Assembly (NCBI GenBank): GCA_033675265.1
Contig: JAUJYZ010000015.1
Span: 1,240,001 to 1,304,000 of the forward strand
Length of the DNA stretch: 64,000 nucleotides
Origin: Actinostola sp. cb2023
Lineage: Eukaryota > Cnidaria > Anthozoa > Actiniaria > Actinostolidae
Direction: 5' to 3'
The notes under the pieces were generated by a model, which made no database searches, was not told the DNA's origin, and worked only from the letters and a program-made list of their open reading frames with translations. Shown here piece after piece: positions 43,701 to 53,525 of this stretch; position 1 is the first letter of the stretch; every line of letters starts with the position of its first letter. Both the position numbers and the translations under genes were made by a program.

Positions 43701-45070
43701 GTGTGACTTTAATTTGTAGTTGTCTTTCTCTCTCATTATTCATGGCAACTTCCCTTTGCAAGCTCTCAACTTGCACCTAAAACAAACAAGAAAGTTTACA
43801 ATCAAATCATTCAATTTAAATACAATTTTATGGTTTAACATGAACTTTTATTCTTGATTTAAATTCTTGGAACAACTTAAAATTAGTGTCTATGTCAGGT
43901 TGCCCAAAACAAAATTGGTTTATATCTACATTGTAAGAAACCCTACGTCCAGCTAGCACATTTACAAATGTGTTTTGCAAAACATTTTGGAGAAAATATA
44001 TTTTTTCACATTTGACTGACGGGTACTTTGTAATTTAGCTCTCTCTATAGCTAAGTGACTTCGCAGGCAAAAAAAAGAACTTTAACACTTGGGAGATCAC
44101 CCACCAACCCAGCAAAATTCTTGTCTGGAGCAACTGGACAACTATTAATATCAAATCCTGATTTAGTATTCTGTTATGTGTAGTAATTAGTAGTTTATTA
44201 CATACCTTTAGTCTCTTTTGGCTTTGTACAAGATATTCATTATCACATTCTGATCTAAGATTCCTTAAAATAAAACAAATGCAACAACATTGGAAAAGGG
44301 TTACTTAACTAGAAAGATGTACTCATCAATCACTGATGCATTTAATGGCTGGTCTCCATGGAACTATTTGGAGGTAAACGTTCACTCTCTTAAGCAGAAA
44401 TAATATTGGTTGAGAGGTTAAGAGTGACAATGTTATTATAATGCTAATTTGTCAACCATGTTAACAATGGGTGTTGTAACAAGGTTGCTTTGATTTAAAT
44501 AATAATAATAAATTATAGTTAAATGCGTTAAACCTACACAGTATTTTGATCTCATATTCACCTTTCCTCTAAAGAAGTTCTAACTTTACAATTCTGTTGT
44601 TGAAGCTGTAGTAGTTCATAAGTACAGTTAATCAGTCTGACAATATCAAATGAATCTGATGAATCTTGACCAACAGAAGATGACGAGTAAAGTGGCTGAA
44701 AACCAAGGATTTTTACTTCCTGAAGAGAGAAGCAAAACTGGTTTATACTCAATCAATATTTAACAATGTATTATTCGCCAAGGGCGAAGTGATTATGGGT
44801 GAAATTTATTATTCACCGAGATGAAGTCGAATATCAGAGAAAAGATGAAATTCAGGTTAATAAAAATGTTAAATTAGTACTTCCGCGTTGGTGATTAATC
44901 TGCTTTCGACCATCACTCGACCAATCACCATGCGTAAAACTCTATATTCAAGTCTAAAATTATACTAATAGTATCATTTAATGTAAAATATTTGTAAAAA
45001 TAACATGGTTTCTCAGCTTGTGCACCCTCTATGTTATTAGAACAGTCATATAACTATACATTGAAATAAA

Positions 45071-45103
<33 letters not shown>

Positions 45104-46514
45104 AAAATATTTGTAAATATAACATGGTTTCTCAGCTTGTGCACCCTCTATGTTATTAGAACAGTCATATAACTATACATTGAAATAAATATTCAAATTA
45201 TATTTTATATAATTATAATATCAAAATGATTGTTTATGTCTGATATCAACACTCTGGGAGTTGTACATATCGTACTCATGAAGCATGCATGCCAGGCTAA
45301 ACAATGTGTTTCATACTTATATTCATAGTTTTATATTCAATATTTGTGATATACTGCACACTCTGATTGGTTAGCTACCATGTTGTTATAAAGGATGGGA
45401 AGACATTCACACACAAAAAAAAAAAACATATTTTACTTGTGTCTAATATATACATGTACTGACTGTGAGATAAACACTCTGGGAGAGCTAGCACTTTTAA
45501 AAGAAGCAAGTAAGACACTTGGCTTTCTCTAATGTTCCCATCCTGTTTACATCACAGTATATACATGTAGACACGTTATATATTAATACTAACATAAATA
45601 TAATTTTATAGTACCACAGTTTCATATTAGTTACTTAAATGTTTACATACATTTATTTAGCTTATGTGTGTAATATATTATAAAACCATTCACAGGAAAC
45701 ATATTTAAAAGCATAATTATATAATATTTAAAATAAAAAAGCTCTGTGCTTCTTACTGTAGCTGCTATATATATAAATCAATCAATTGCTAAATTCGGGT
45801 GTGACTAGCTTTTTCTGTTTATCTCAGGACTAACTACTGTGGTTCAATACATTGACATTCACAAATTAATATTTTAATAAGCTTAAATGAAAACATGAAA
45901 CACGTTGCAATACAAATAAGGCATTTTGAAAAGAAAACTTTAATTTATCATGACATTGTTGTTCTTGGGCAAAGGGAATTATGGTCGCTTTATTATGTGA
46001 TGATTTTAAAGACAAAATCTAAGCTTTTAAGCCTTCTTGGCACAAAGCTGTATTGTACGTATGCAATTTACATGTACGCAATTAAACAGAAAAACACTTT
46101 TCTTCTCAAGAACTACAATATTGCATACACTGTTCATTTAGTAAAATCAAAGATATTAAACACAGTTAAACAGACCACGATAAATTGATGCTAGACGCCT
46201 CTGGATCATTATTAGACAAATATTATAAGTCTTACATTTACCTGGTTCAGGTAGGCAAGGCATTGGTCGACATTTTCTCGTCTGCAGAACTGTTTATCTT
46301 CAGAACTCTTGAGCAAGCCAAAGATTGGGGATCCTAAATGAAGTCCATCTTGTTCTGTGGCCCTGTCAGGGCTTGAATGTCGTGAAGAACGTGTTGTATA
46401 ACGAGTGAGAAAGTCCGTTGGTCCCCATTCATCGGCGCTTGTGTTCATGTTCGAGAAGGCAAGGTTGAAGGAAACCTCTTCCGCCTTCGAATATTTTGCA
46501 GCGATTTCCTTCAA
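30596..46514 (-). CDS. SSX2IP: SSX2IP/ADIP homologue, afadin- and alpha-actinin-binding coiled-coil protein
   Basis: Fifteen exons give a phase-consistent 622-aa protein: 46514-46242, 44719-44562, 44263-44206, 43776-43666, 41384-41280, 40751-40651, 39564-39510, 38901-38794, 38009-37922, 37528-37338, 33088-33035, 32470-32342, 32274-32178, 31432-31246, 30749-30596. All use GT-AG. Landmarks follow the vertebrate protein: FCRRENVDQCLAYLNQ near residue 80, KKKEREMVKLKERVHQ, RADGKRAMWKTGN near 260, KSLRDKWRVLKSRLEH near 360, EDWEKLKQEKAMFNEQKRTF with FTEAAAKLGCERKKFEDERA near 440-490, and a Ser/Pro-rich tail ending QSSPPYE. Most of it is coiled coil. In vertebrates the protein (about 614 aa) acts at adherens junctions and at centriolar satellites in microtubule anchoring. 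Introns are unusually loaded with transposons and satellites. Confidence in family is high; the exact exon 11 and last-exon borders are less certain. Confidence 0.9.
30810..31031. repeat. CACAGG element end with five tandem 31-bp subterminal units
   Basis: CACAGGGAGCCCAACG at 30810 is a family terminus. Units of TTGGGCTTCCTGTGGTAGAG plus CGCTCGATAATA then repeat from about 30888 to 31031. The right end is missing because the GAGTCG MITE begins there. It lies in the last SSX2IP intron. Confidence 0.85.
31032..31203. mobile_element. MITE GAGTCGTTTTCG, copy 2
   Basis: It starts GAGTCGTTTTCGAATGGGTA and ends CCCACTCATACGAAAAGGAC TC. Its interior includes a CACGGCACGGTCACCGCACG cluster. It interrupts the CACAGG-type array on its left. 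Confidence 0.75.
31445..32155. repeat. (GGAA)n / (AATG)n polypurine tract in SSX2IP intron
   Basis: About 700 bp of pure purine-rich tetranucleotides includes about 43 uninterrupted GGAA units at 31962-32132 and three copies of a longer block with GCCAAGGAAGAAATGAATGA. The tract lies between SSX2IP exons 13 and 14. Frames of KEGRKEGRKEG or SFLPSFLPSF type over it are artefacts. Confidence 0.95.
33200..33649. mobile_element. 450-bp palindromic MITE, TSD TTAA
   Basis: The ends AGTGCACCTAACCCCTGTGA and TCACAGGGGTTAGGTGCACT lie between TTAA at 33196-33199 and 33650-33653. About 155-bp arms are nearly identical. TTAA duplications occur in piggyBac and Kolobok elements; the family is not further resolved. 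It lies in SSX2IP intron 10. Confidence 0.9.
33655..33780. repeat. Palindrome with TTTCGAGCC / CTCGAAACGTCAG
   Basis: ACTTTACTGATGTTTCGAG and CTCGAAACGTCAGTAAAATT form an imperfect palindrome around 33715, beside GAAATCTATAACAC. Part of it is shared with 21945-22010. Confidence 0.6.
34292..36393 (+). pseudogene. Integrase-like catalytic-domain gene in the 3.2-kb transposon
   Basis: The N-terminal part (34292-34419) has Cys/His residues (SCRHNGYNNCAYMKYSPFIQ) and is split by the hAT-like element at 34420. After it, NDMEKYVKQMLQRKEILSFL and YSWCMHSLDRRLRYFDIY run to a frameshift at about 35826. The long frame 35826-36393 then gives LLGYRAMQKKIRQEH, MYDLDPEGLSARAL, WVHSVDGHDKMMGY, AVYGCIDTASRKILWLRVW and MDKGTETG...FLRRHHGD. 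DGHDK and the DKGTETG segment match the first two conserved acidic motifs of this animal integrase/transposase-like family. The usual continuation after YG (STSNQIERWW...) is missing: the frame ends at DIIL, so the third acidic residue is absent. It is non-functional now, but less decayed than the copy at 17.4-20.5 kb. Confidence 0.8.
34420..35668. mobile_element. hAT-like non-autonomous element, GCGAGGCAT ends, TSD ATTCAAGA
   Basis: It begins TGGGTCCTTACAAAGTGCGA and ends CGCATATTTGTAAGACTC. ATTCAAGA is duplicated exactly at 34412-34419 and 35669-35676. It is homologous, inverted, to 5687-7124 through most of its length (for example CCACCTTCCATTCGTGAGGG and its complement). It is nested inside the integrase-like gene. 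Confidence 0.93.
36395..36612 (-). pseudogene. Unidentified gene fragment, opposite strand
   Basis: On the minus strand an open stretch reads GKTSSKDKHQRKVQGSELT, then LSATVTGKAQKYARVG and REFVPFDSTQDL. It ends where it meets the plus-strand integrase-like frame at 36393. It resembles a lysine-rich linker plus a short conserved segment, and the family is not recognised. Meeting tail-to-tail with a truncated gene inside one transposon suggests that fragments of two genes were joined there. Confidence 0.35.
37074..37195. mobile_element. MITE, TTTAGTACTATTTAGT family, copy 3
   Basis: CATGAAACACTGCTAACTAT and TAACTATTTCAAGGATATAA flank GTGCTAAATTGCACTATTTA and TTATTTAGTACTATTTAGTT. It is the most compact copy, in SSX2IP intron 10. 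Confidence 0.7.
37625..37875. repeat. (AAT)n / (AAAT)n / (ACT)n microsatellite complex
   Basis: Mixed A/T trinucleotide and tetranucleotide runs in SSX2IP intron 9, with ACTACTACT tails at about 37757 and 37851. Confidence 0.9.
39607..39785. mobile_element. MITE GTTGACTC, with GTCGCTTACGAGAG repeats
   Basis: GTTGACTCCCTTGTAAGCGC and AGTGGTCTCTCAAAGAGAGTCAAC form the ends (partly inverted). GTGGTCGCTTACGAGAGATG is repeated inside. It is in SSX2IP intron 7. Confidence 0.65.
40858..41040. mobile_element. 183-bp palindromic MITE with tRNA 3'-half core
   Basis: The ends TAGAAATGGAAACTAATGAG and TTAGTTTCCATTTCTA are inverted. The core (40911-40985) holds GATGCCTCGAGCGGGATTCG and, inverted, TCGAATCCTGCTTGCGGCAT, each matching a tRNA T-arm and acceptor 3' strand with the box B word GGTTCGAATCC. 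No 5' tRNA half or anticodon arm is present, so it is not a functional tRNA. In SSX2IP intron 5. Confidence 0.8.
41575..43560. repeat. 2-kb minisatellite in SSX2IP intron 4, 40-45-bp unit
   Basis: Units combine TGTAGTCTGAATGGAGTCTG with AGTGTAGTTGGTGTGTAGTC and GCCA. Subunits are deleted or duplicated in many copies (extra AATGGAGTCTG or GTAGTCGCCATG blocks). Long minus-strand frames of ATTHQLHSDSIQTTWRLH type are artefacts of the repeat. The last part, 43500-43590, is degenerate and ends in a short inverted copy. Confidence 0.95.
44979..45190. repeat. Tandem 90-bp duplication split by (ATT)n
   Basis: AATGTAAAATATTTGTAAA to CATTGAAATAAATATT occurs at 44979-45075 and again at 45100-45195, with an (ATT)n run between them. 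SSX2IP intron 1. Confidence 0.9.
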
Positions 46515-47300
46515 CTGATTTTCTCCGAATGTGTGAACGTGCTACCGTTAATGTCTCTAAGTTACTTGGAAAGAAGAGCTTTGCATTTCTATGTTTAGTC
46601 TTGTGAATTATTTAGGAAGTTATGATTCTGCTGTAACGCATAGAGACGGTTGGCTGACTACGAGCATGCTTCAACGATAAACCGCTGATTCAAATGCGAG
46701 TAAAAACTTTGGGATTTGTTTTTTTAAATGTTCAAAAATAAAGTTTTTTAAAGATTTAGTAACCAGTTCATATTTATTGTGATTTTTTTAAATATAACTT
46801 GACATCTTGCTACCTGTTTATTTTCTTTCTGCATGAAAATAATAAAACAATGAAAAAGCGCGCCAAAATAAAAATGCGAGGAGTCTGGGTTCTAGAATTC
46901 GAAAGAACTGGTTTCTTCAAATTTGTCAGTAAACTTTATACTTTTTATTTTTATTTTATTTTTAATTTCTCATCTTTATAGCAGTGTGTAATTTGTCTTC
47001 CTTGAATTTATTATTTCGTTTCAGTATCAAATTTTCTTTTCAAAGCTAAAGTAATTTTTATGGCGTCGCGCGAAATATATTACGTCATTGTAATTCATGA
47101 ATCTGATTGGTCAAACGACTTGCGCGCGCGCGTCCAAATAAAATCTCAAGCATACGAAGCAAAGAACATCAGACGAAGAAGAAAGAGAAAATACACTTCT
47201 CTTTGCAACTGATATACTTCGACTTCAGTTTCTTCCTTCGACCTTGTGAAGCCATCTAAGTATTTCTTTACTCACCAAGCCAGGCCAACAAATGAGAGGT
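46515..47300. promoter_or_regulatory. Upstream region of SSX2IP, possibly bidirectional
   Basis: 46515-46700 is the 5' flank of SSX2IP. On the other side, CTGATTGGTCAAACGAC (an inverted CCAAT box) at about 47104 and a GC-rich TTGCGCGCGCGCGTCC lead into a purine-rich leader. ATGAGAGGTAAAAT at 47292 could be a start codon with an immediate splice donor. No following coding exon is recognised, so the plus-strand gene is speculative. Confidence 0.3.
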
Positions 47301-47551
47301 AAAATAACGCTTTTATTTGGTGAGAAAGAACGATGTGTACGTTTTTACTGATCGGTGAAGTCTGAAGACTGAAGCGCCATTGCATTGTAAGAACCTCACA
47401 ACAGCCATATCACTCACTTCTAAGTTCTAAAAATCTCTGAAACCATATAAAAATTATGCCGATATTTTAGAAATACAGTGATATAGTATGTGAGGGCCTG
47501 TTCCTAGCGGCCGTATCATTGCTTTGGCATCAGATAGGATGACTCTACTGC

Positions 47552-47676
47552 CAGGGACTGTGCAATAATTAGCAGGAGGGGGTGTGGGGGGCTGAGAAAC
47601 GGGAAAAATACGATTAAAAATAAGGCTTCACCCCCCCCCCCCCCCCCCCCCCCCACTACAGAAAAAAACACAGTCA

Positions 47677-47708
<32 letters not shown>

Positions 47709-48844
47709 AACCGGAGATAAAAGCTCTGTTCCACATATATATACTGGAATCTAATTTTGCTTGTTGTCAATTTTCCTTTGTTACATTTTATAAATACATA
47801 GTAAAATGTAGTCTCCTTCGCACCCGTTATTAGACAAAAAGTGTAATATTATAAGTATAGCTAATTTCCAAATTGGACAGGCATGTAGTCCTGTTACTTG
47901 TTAATTATATATGATAGATGATACAATTAGTAATGGTAATAGAACTGAGTGGAGTGCAATTTGGTCTGAAATCATACGAGTGATTACAAAATTGCACGAC
48001 CGCGTCATAGTAGCGGGAGTGCAATTTGTTATCACGAGTATGATTTCGGACCAAAATTGCACGACACGAAGTTCAATTACCTATTAATCATATTCATTTT
48101 GAAATCTTTTCAAATACACTCGTTATATTTAGGTGGTAAGTTGCAATAATAAGAATAATTTTGATGCCTAAAATACAACTTTTTCATTCTAAATTACAAA
48201 TTACTTTTTATGAAGAATCGTTTGAATTTAATAAAATTAGAGTTTCTGTGCGAAAATAAAAAAAATAAAAAAATTGGTGCAATTAATGATCCAAAATAGT
48301 GCAATTAATGATTTAATCGCACCATTTTTAGCCAATCAGATTGCAGGATTTACTAGTGATTTCAAAATGAATATGATTATAACACTAATAACGCTAATAA
48401 CGGGTGCGAAGGAGAATAAGTAAAATACTGATCACTCATTTTTTTCAGTATTTAATTTGTTTGAGAGATTGTTCACTGGGGCTGCTAACTACACACTGAC
48501 TGAGGATAAATACACTCCCTAAAGTGCCATTTCCTGGGTTTTTGACTCAGTCAGTTGGACAGTAGACAAATTTTACCGTTTTCCGGAAAATTGGCTCCTG
48601 ACGCATAATGGCAAACTCCGTATATGCGTAAGGGACGCTACGTCCCTGATAATAATTGTATATAATTTGTTAGCTAAATAACGGTTTGTTGTTGCATTAC
48701 CAGTGATTTTGTAATGGAAATTAGATACACCCCCCCCCCCCCCTCCTTTTCCAGAGTAATTTTAAATGTCCCCCCCCCCTTCTCTTGCCATGTATTTTTA
48801 CACTATGCCCCCCTCCCCCTCTTGCTAATTATTGCACAGTCCCT
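47552..48844. mobile_element. TIR element CAGGGACTGTGCAATAATTA with poly-C flanks; second element nested
   Basis: AGGGACTGTGCAATAATTAG and CTAATTATTGCACAGTCCCT form the ends, each followed inward by GA/C-rich runs including poly-C of 20 or more at 47629-47706 and 48728-48777. Inside, TCTCCTTCGCACCCGTTATT (47812) and AATAACGGGTGCGAAGGAGA (to 48416) are ends of a second, nested element. A third inverted pair, CATATTCATTTTGAAATC and GATTTCAAAATGAATATG, and a GTGCAATTTGGTCTGAAATC palindrome lie within. No coding frame is seen. Confidence 0.75.
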
Positions 48845-49315
48845 CAGCTAGGGTTAACTTTCGTCATGTGAACGAAACAAGCTAGCGGTAAAATAGGAGT
48901 AGCTCTTCTGAGCTACGATAAATTTTTCTAAAAAAATGTTTCAGTTTTTTCAGTATCAATGTTGAAATCCCCTGATTTTCTCCTGTTTAATTTCCTTCCC
49001 CGCTTCCTATGACACCTTCCTTCGTACGTTCGTTCGTTCGTTCGTTCGTTTGTTCGTTCCATGACTTCCATGCAGGTCCATCCTTTTTTCTACCTTCCGG
49101 CCTTCTTTCTATTCTTCCTTTCTTCCTTCCTTCCTTCCTTCCTTCTTTAGCTTTATTTCCTTCCTTCAATTCCCTCCTTCCCTTCTCCCTTTCTTTCTTC
49201 CTTCCTTCCCTTTCTTCTTAGTAGTGGGGGGAGAGCTCAGCTAATCGCTACCAGAGATCAACAACTAATTGCTCGAATTAATAATGAATGGCAATGCAGT
49301 ACGTTGCATGTTACA
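48845..49315. repeat. Unassigned flank plus pyrimidine tetranucleotide tract
   Basis: (TTCG)n at about 49020-49050 and (CTTC)n at about 49120-49220, close in type to the SSX2IP intronic GGAA tract. No gene. Confidence 0.7.
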
Positions 49316-49567
49316 CACAGGCAGCCCAACCAATGTTTCTGAGGCTGTTTATAATGATAAAAAAATATATTTGCATGCGCGCGTCTTTTTTTGATGGGTT
49401 TCCTGTGGTAGAGCGCGCGTCTTCACTCTTCTTCTTCTTCACTCTTCTTCTTCGCTCTTCTTCTTCTGACTCTTCTTCTACCACAGGAAACCCATCAAAC
49501 TGAGGCGGCAAATTTCATTTTATTGAATTATTTAGTAGCCTCAAAATGAATGGTTGGGCTGCCTGTG
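49316..49567. mobile_element. 252-bp CACAGG-family MITE, TSD GTTACA
   Basis: The ends CACAGGCAGCCCAACC and GGTTGGGCTGCCTGTG are flanked by GTTACA at 49310-49315 and 49568-49573. Subterminal GGGTTTCCTGTGGTAGAGCG and its complement are present. The loop at 49425-49480 is CACTCTTCTTCTTCTTC-type microsatellite, like 50765-51480. Confidence 0.93.
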
Positions 49568-49573
49568 GTTACA

Positions 49574-50764
49574 TGGAAAGACTCGCGTACACATCCGTTC
49601 CCGCTGGCCCGTCTCAGTCAAATCAGCTGTTCTAATAGCTTCTAGATCCTTCTAATAAAAGTATCTACTACGATAAGGATTTATCCAACGGATAGCGCTA
49701 TCTAACTTTCGCATAACCGGGTATTCATCTCTATTTATTTATTTATTTATTTTATTTATCTCTGTTCAAGAAATGAAATTCGGTGTGGTTATGAAGTAAA
49801 CTTAGTTAAAGGTCAACTTCGTTAATATTTCATGATCACGCAGGGTGGGGAGTTATTCAGAGAACACAGTTAACTGTTTACCTCAAAATATTACGTTAAT
49901 TTTAATTTAAGTGATATTTGAAATATAAAACCTGCATAAACTTGTTTTATTTTTCGTCACGACTTTCAAAATCCACCAACAAGATATCGTCATTTTTAAT
50001 GTATACTAAACGCTCTCGAATGTGGGAACGTAACATGTGCATCGGGCCTCAGTTTTTAATACTGATTTTGCATGTAAACCGCACTACAGCTATGAGCTGA
50101 ACAATGAAGCCGCTGTGTTTCAGGCGAAAATAATCACTTTATTTTGGCAACAGAAGATTATTTTGCAAATGACTTAGATACCGAATTGTGTATATCATAT
50201 TTTAAAAGCATGCATGTTCTCAATTTCCAATTAAATTTCGAGTTCTTAATTGGGAAAACAGTTTGAGGTTAAATCTGAAAGTTCAGAACGCTGGGCTGAC
50301 AAATTCCAGTTGCTGAAAATAGAAATGGATGACTGAAAGGTCCAAACACTGAATTAACACAAAACGCTGAAAACATTTACAGATGGGATAAACAGCCTGC
50401 AAGGTGCATGCTTAAACATCGGTTAAGATGTTGCCTCGAAAGGTACTTCATACCATGAGTATAATTCAGCTTAAGCTAATTATGTTTTTTTGGCCTAGAG
50501 ATGTATTTTCCAGTACGTAATCCAGTCAATGTATTTGCAGATGGGAATGGTATTTAGGGTAGAGCATCAAGATATAAATCAGCTAAAGACTTTTGAAAGT
50601 TTGCCTTAAACGCTTACTGATGTAAAATGAAAACTGTATCACAGAATTGATTGATGATTGATACTCTAACATGTCTAAAATGTTTGATGCACACGCAACT
50701 ATTTCGTTCAGTTATACAGCTTTATTCCTATTTAGGGTTTTTCGTCGACATCATTACATCCATC
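49574..50764. other. Unassigned intergenic stretch
   Basis: A (TTTA)n run is at about 49731-49755. Nothing else is recognised. Confidence 0.35.
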
Positions 50765-51480
50765 TTCTTCCTTCCTCTTCTTCTTCACTCTTCTTCTACT
50801 TCACTCTTCTTCTTCTTCACTCTTCTTCTTCTTCACTCTTCTTCTTCTTCTTCTTCTTCTTCTTCTTCTTCGCTCTTCTTCTTCTTCGCTCGCTTCTTCT
50901 TCTTCACTCTTCTTCTTCTTCACTCTTCTTGTTCTTCTTCTTCTTCTTCTTCTTCTTCTTCTTCTTCTTCTTCTTCTTCTTCTTCTTCTTCTTCTTCTTC
51001 TTCTTCTTCTTCTTCTTCTTCTTCTTCTTCTTCTTCTTCTTCTTCATTCTTCTTCTTCTGCTTCACTCTTCTGCTTCACTCTTCTTCTTCTTCGCTCTTC
51101 TTCTTCTTCACTCTTCTTCTTCTTCACTCTTCTTCTTCTTCTTCTTCTTCACTCTTCTTCTTCTTCTTCTTCTTCTTCTTCTTCTTCTTCGCTATTCTTC
51201 TTATTCTTCTTCTTCTTCTTCTTCTTCTTCATTCTTCTTCTGCTTCACTCTTCTGCTTCACTCTTCTTCTTCTTCGCTCTTCTTCTTCTTCGCTCTTCTT
51301 CTTCTTCACTCTTCTTCTTCTTTTTCTTCTTCTTCTTCTTCTTCGCTCTTCTTCTTCTTCTTCTTCTTCTTCATTCTTCTTCTGCTTCACTCTTCTGCTT
51401 CACTCTTTTTCTTCTACTTCCGTCACTCTTCTTCTTCTTGACTCTTCTTCTTCTTCTTCTTCACTCTATTATTTCTATTC
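50765..51480. repeat. (CTT)n tract with CACTCTTCTTCTT variants
   Basis: About 700 bp of CTT units is punctuated by CACTC, CGCTC and CTGCTTCACTC interruptions, with an uninterrupted run at about 50930-51045. Long poly-Ser or poly-Phe frames are artefacts. Confidence 0.97.
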
Positions 51481-51848
51481 TATTATTCAGTTCTATTATT
51501 TCTACATATTATTATTTCCTTTCTTTCTCAGATTGTTTCATATTCTTTCCGATCCCTTCCATGACTTTGGTGTTAAAATATAAATAATTGATCAATATTC
51601 CATTGAACTTTCCGTATTTTTTTTATTCATGTTTTATACTCGTCATCTAACGCAAAAATATGATTGTAACAGTAGCCTGATTTTCGGTGTTAATAATCTT
51701 AAAAGGCTAAAAATAAGTGAAAAATATTTCGCCTCCAGAATTATAGTGCGGTGCCGCCATACAAAAATCTGAAAATTGTATTTGCACCTGTTCTAACATT
51801 GAGTAGAAACTTCTAGAATCATGAACTAATTGTGTAGTTACTCTCTCA
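51481..51848. other. Unassigned stretch
   Basis: AT-rich; no gene or repeat boundary is recognised. Confidence 0.3.
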
Positions 51849-52058
51849 ATGGAGAGTTTGCAGGTCTTGCGTGACATTTTAAATTTTAAACCAACAAAAA
51901 CATAATATTTGAAAAGAGCACACCAAAGTTAGCAAAAATTGAAATATTGAAGTAATTTCGATGAATGGAGCGAACTTATGGGCGACTGAAGTTGGCTTTT
52001 TTCTTAAGAAACATACGGTGGTGGGCAACAGCGCTAGCTTGACCTGCAAACTCCCCAT
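51849..52058. mobile_element. 210-bp MITE, ATGGGGAGTTTGC family
   Basis: It shares GCGTGACATTTTAAATTTTA, AGAGCACACCAAAGTTAGCA and CTTAAGAAACATACGGTGGT with the 833-bp element at 1099-1931, but lacks the long right arm. It ends in CTGCAAACTCCCCAT. Confidence 0.85.
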
Positions 52059-52354
52059 TAACAAACTACCCCACCTTCGACGCAAACTTGTTAGCTAACC
52101 AACTTCAAATTTAGTAAGATTCAGAAACAGAAAAATGAAAAAAGTACAAAATATTTGTAGATAAAAGTAATCTCAATATAGTTATTTCAGTATAGTTTTT
52201 TATATTTATTAGTCTAAAATATCATAACTTTTTATATTCTTGTTAATTTGTCGCAATTCACTTTTAAGTGAAATTCATCCTTCAATAAAGGTGGAGGTTG
52301 ACCATCCAGCGAATCATTCTGATGGGAAAATACCCATATTGGATGTCAAGGTAT
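52059..52354. other. Unassigned stretch
   Basis: AT-rich and non-coding as far as I can see. Confidence 0.3.
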
Positions 52355-53330
52355 CAGGGCCGTACATAATCCAAAATCCAGGGGGGGGGGGGGGGGGCAG
52401 TACGTATATAATAGCCAAAAATAAATAAACATATCAAACTTATGTTATACAAAAGGTCATTGTTTCACATATGGAGATGAGGCGACGGCGGTCTATCAAT
52501 AAAAACAACATGATTTTCATATATTTTTGCAGTATGTTTGACCGCGGCATTTCTCGTTTCTTCAAAATCGATCGAACTGAAATCTCTGAAGAGATATAGG
52601 AGAGCGTGACATACGCTGCACACAAAATCCCTCTGAATCGCTTGGGAATTGTGTCAATCAAAAACCTACCGCCAGATTCTAATACTCTGTAATTTTACGC
52701 GCATTTTGATATAAAATACATGTATATTGAACTTAATTAAGCTGCGGCAAAATGAAATCTAAAACTCTTTTTTTGGTAATCGTGAACTTCATATTGATGC
52801 TCTGTATCCCGGTCTGTATGTAGAAGCTACATAGGGGAATTCGCAAATAAATTATGTCTCGCGGAAAGGACGCTTTTTGAAGGCAATTTCCAATATTTAC
52901 ACACAAGAGTCAATAAGTAAGTTCGAATTTGTGATATATTTCCCCCTGTTGAGGAAACATATGCAGCTTATCATCCTCTTTTATATTTTAGCTACCTGAT
53001 TTACACATTGTGAGAAATGATAAACCAGTCACGTATGAATCTGCTTTATTTAGCGGCCACAGCACAAATTGCTCGATCAATCGGGCCTCAAACGTGCTTT
53101 AGTAAACAAAACACCTTTGTAATTCGATCATTTGCCCAAGCGCATTTTAAAAACAAAAACGTTGTCCGCGTGATACTGGATCCCAACAGGAGCAAATGTT
53201 CAATGATGCAGGACATAAGTTTGATATGATAGTACAGTTCTCAGTACTTTTTGGTATCTTTTTCGGCCTGCAAGGGGGGGCAACTGCCCCCCCCCCCCCC
53301 CCCCCTGCCCCTGTGCTGTGTACGGCCCTG
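52355..53330. mobile_element. 976-bp hAT-like element, CAGGGCCGTACA ends
   Basis: It starts CAGGGCCGTACATAATCCAA with a poly-G run and ends GGGCAACTGCCCC, poly-C, CTGTGCTGTGTACGGCCCTG. Both subterminal regions match the 166-bp copy at 12288-12453, which is therefore an internal-deletion form. GGTAT borders both ends. The interior shows no recognisable transposase. Confidence 0.8.
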
Positions 53331-53525
53331 GGTATGGTAGAAAAGAGAGATATGGACGTTGATGATGTCACCTCAGTGAAGCAAACATGCATGAGTTCTA
53401 CTCGAAAGAGATTTCCTCCAAATCTGTGATCCACCCACGCTCAGCCTTACCGTTCCAAAGCAAGCGCACCATAATGACCGGCACAGGAGATACTCGGCAG
53501 AGTATTACTTAATTGTAGTGCCCTG

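Noticed and set aside
50651..51583. 310-codon Ser/Phe/Leu-rich frame
   Set aside because: Pure translation of the CTT microsatellite.
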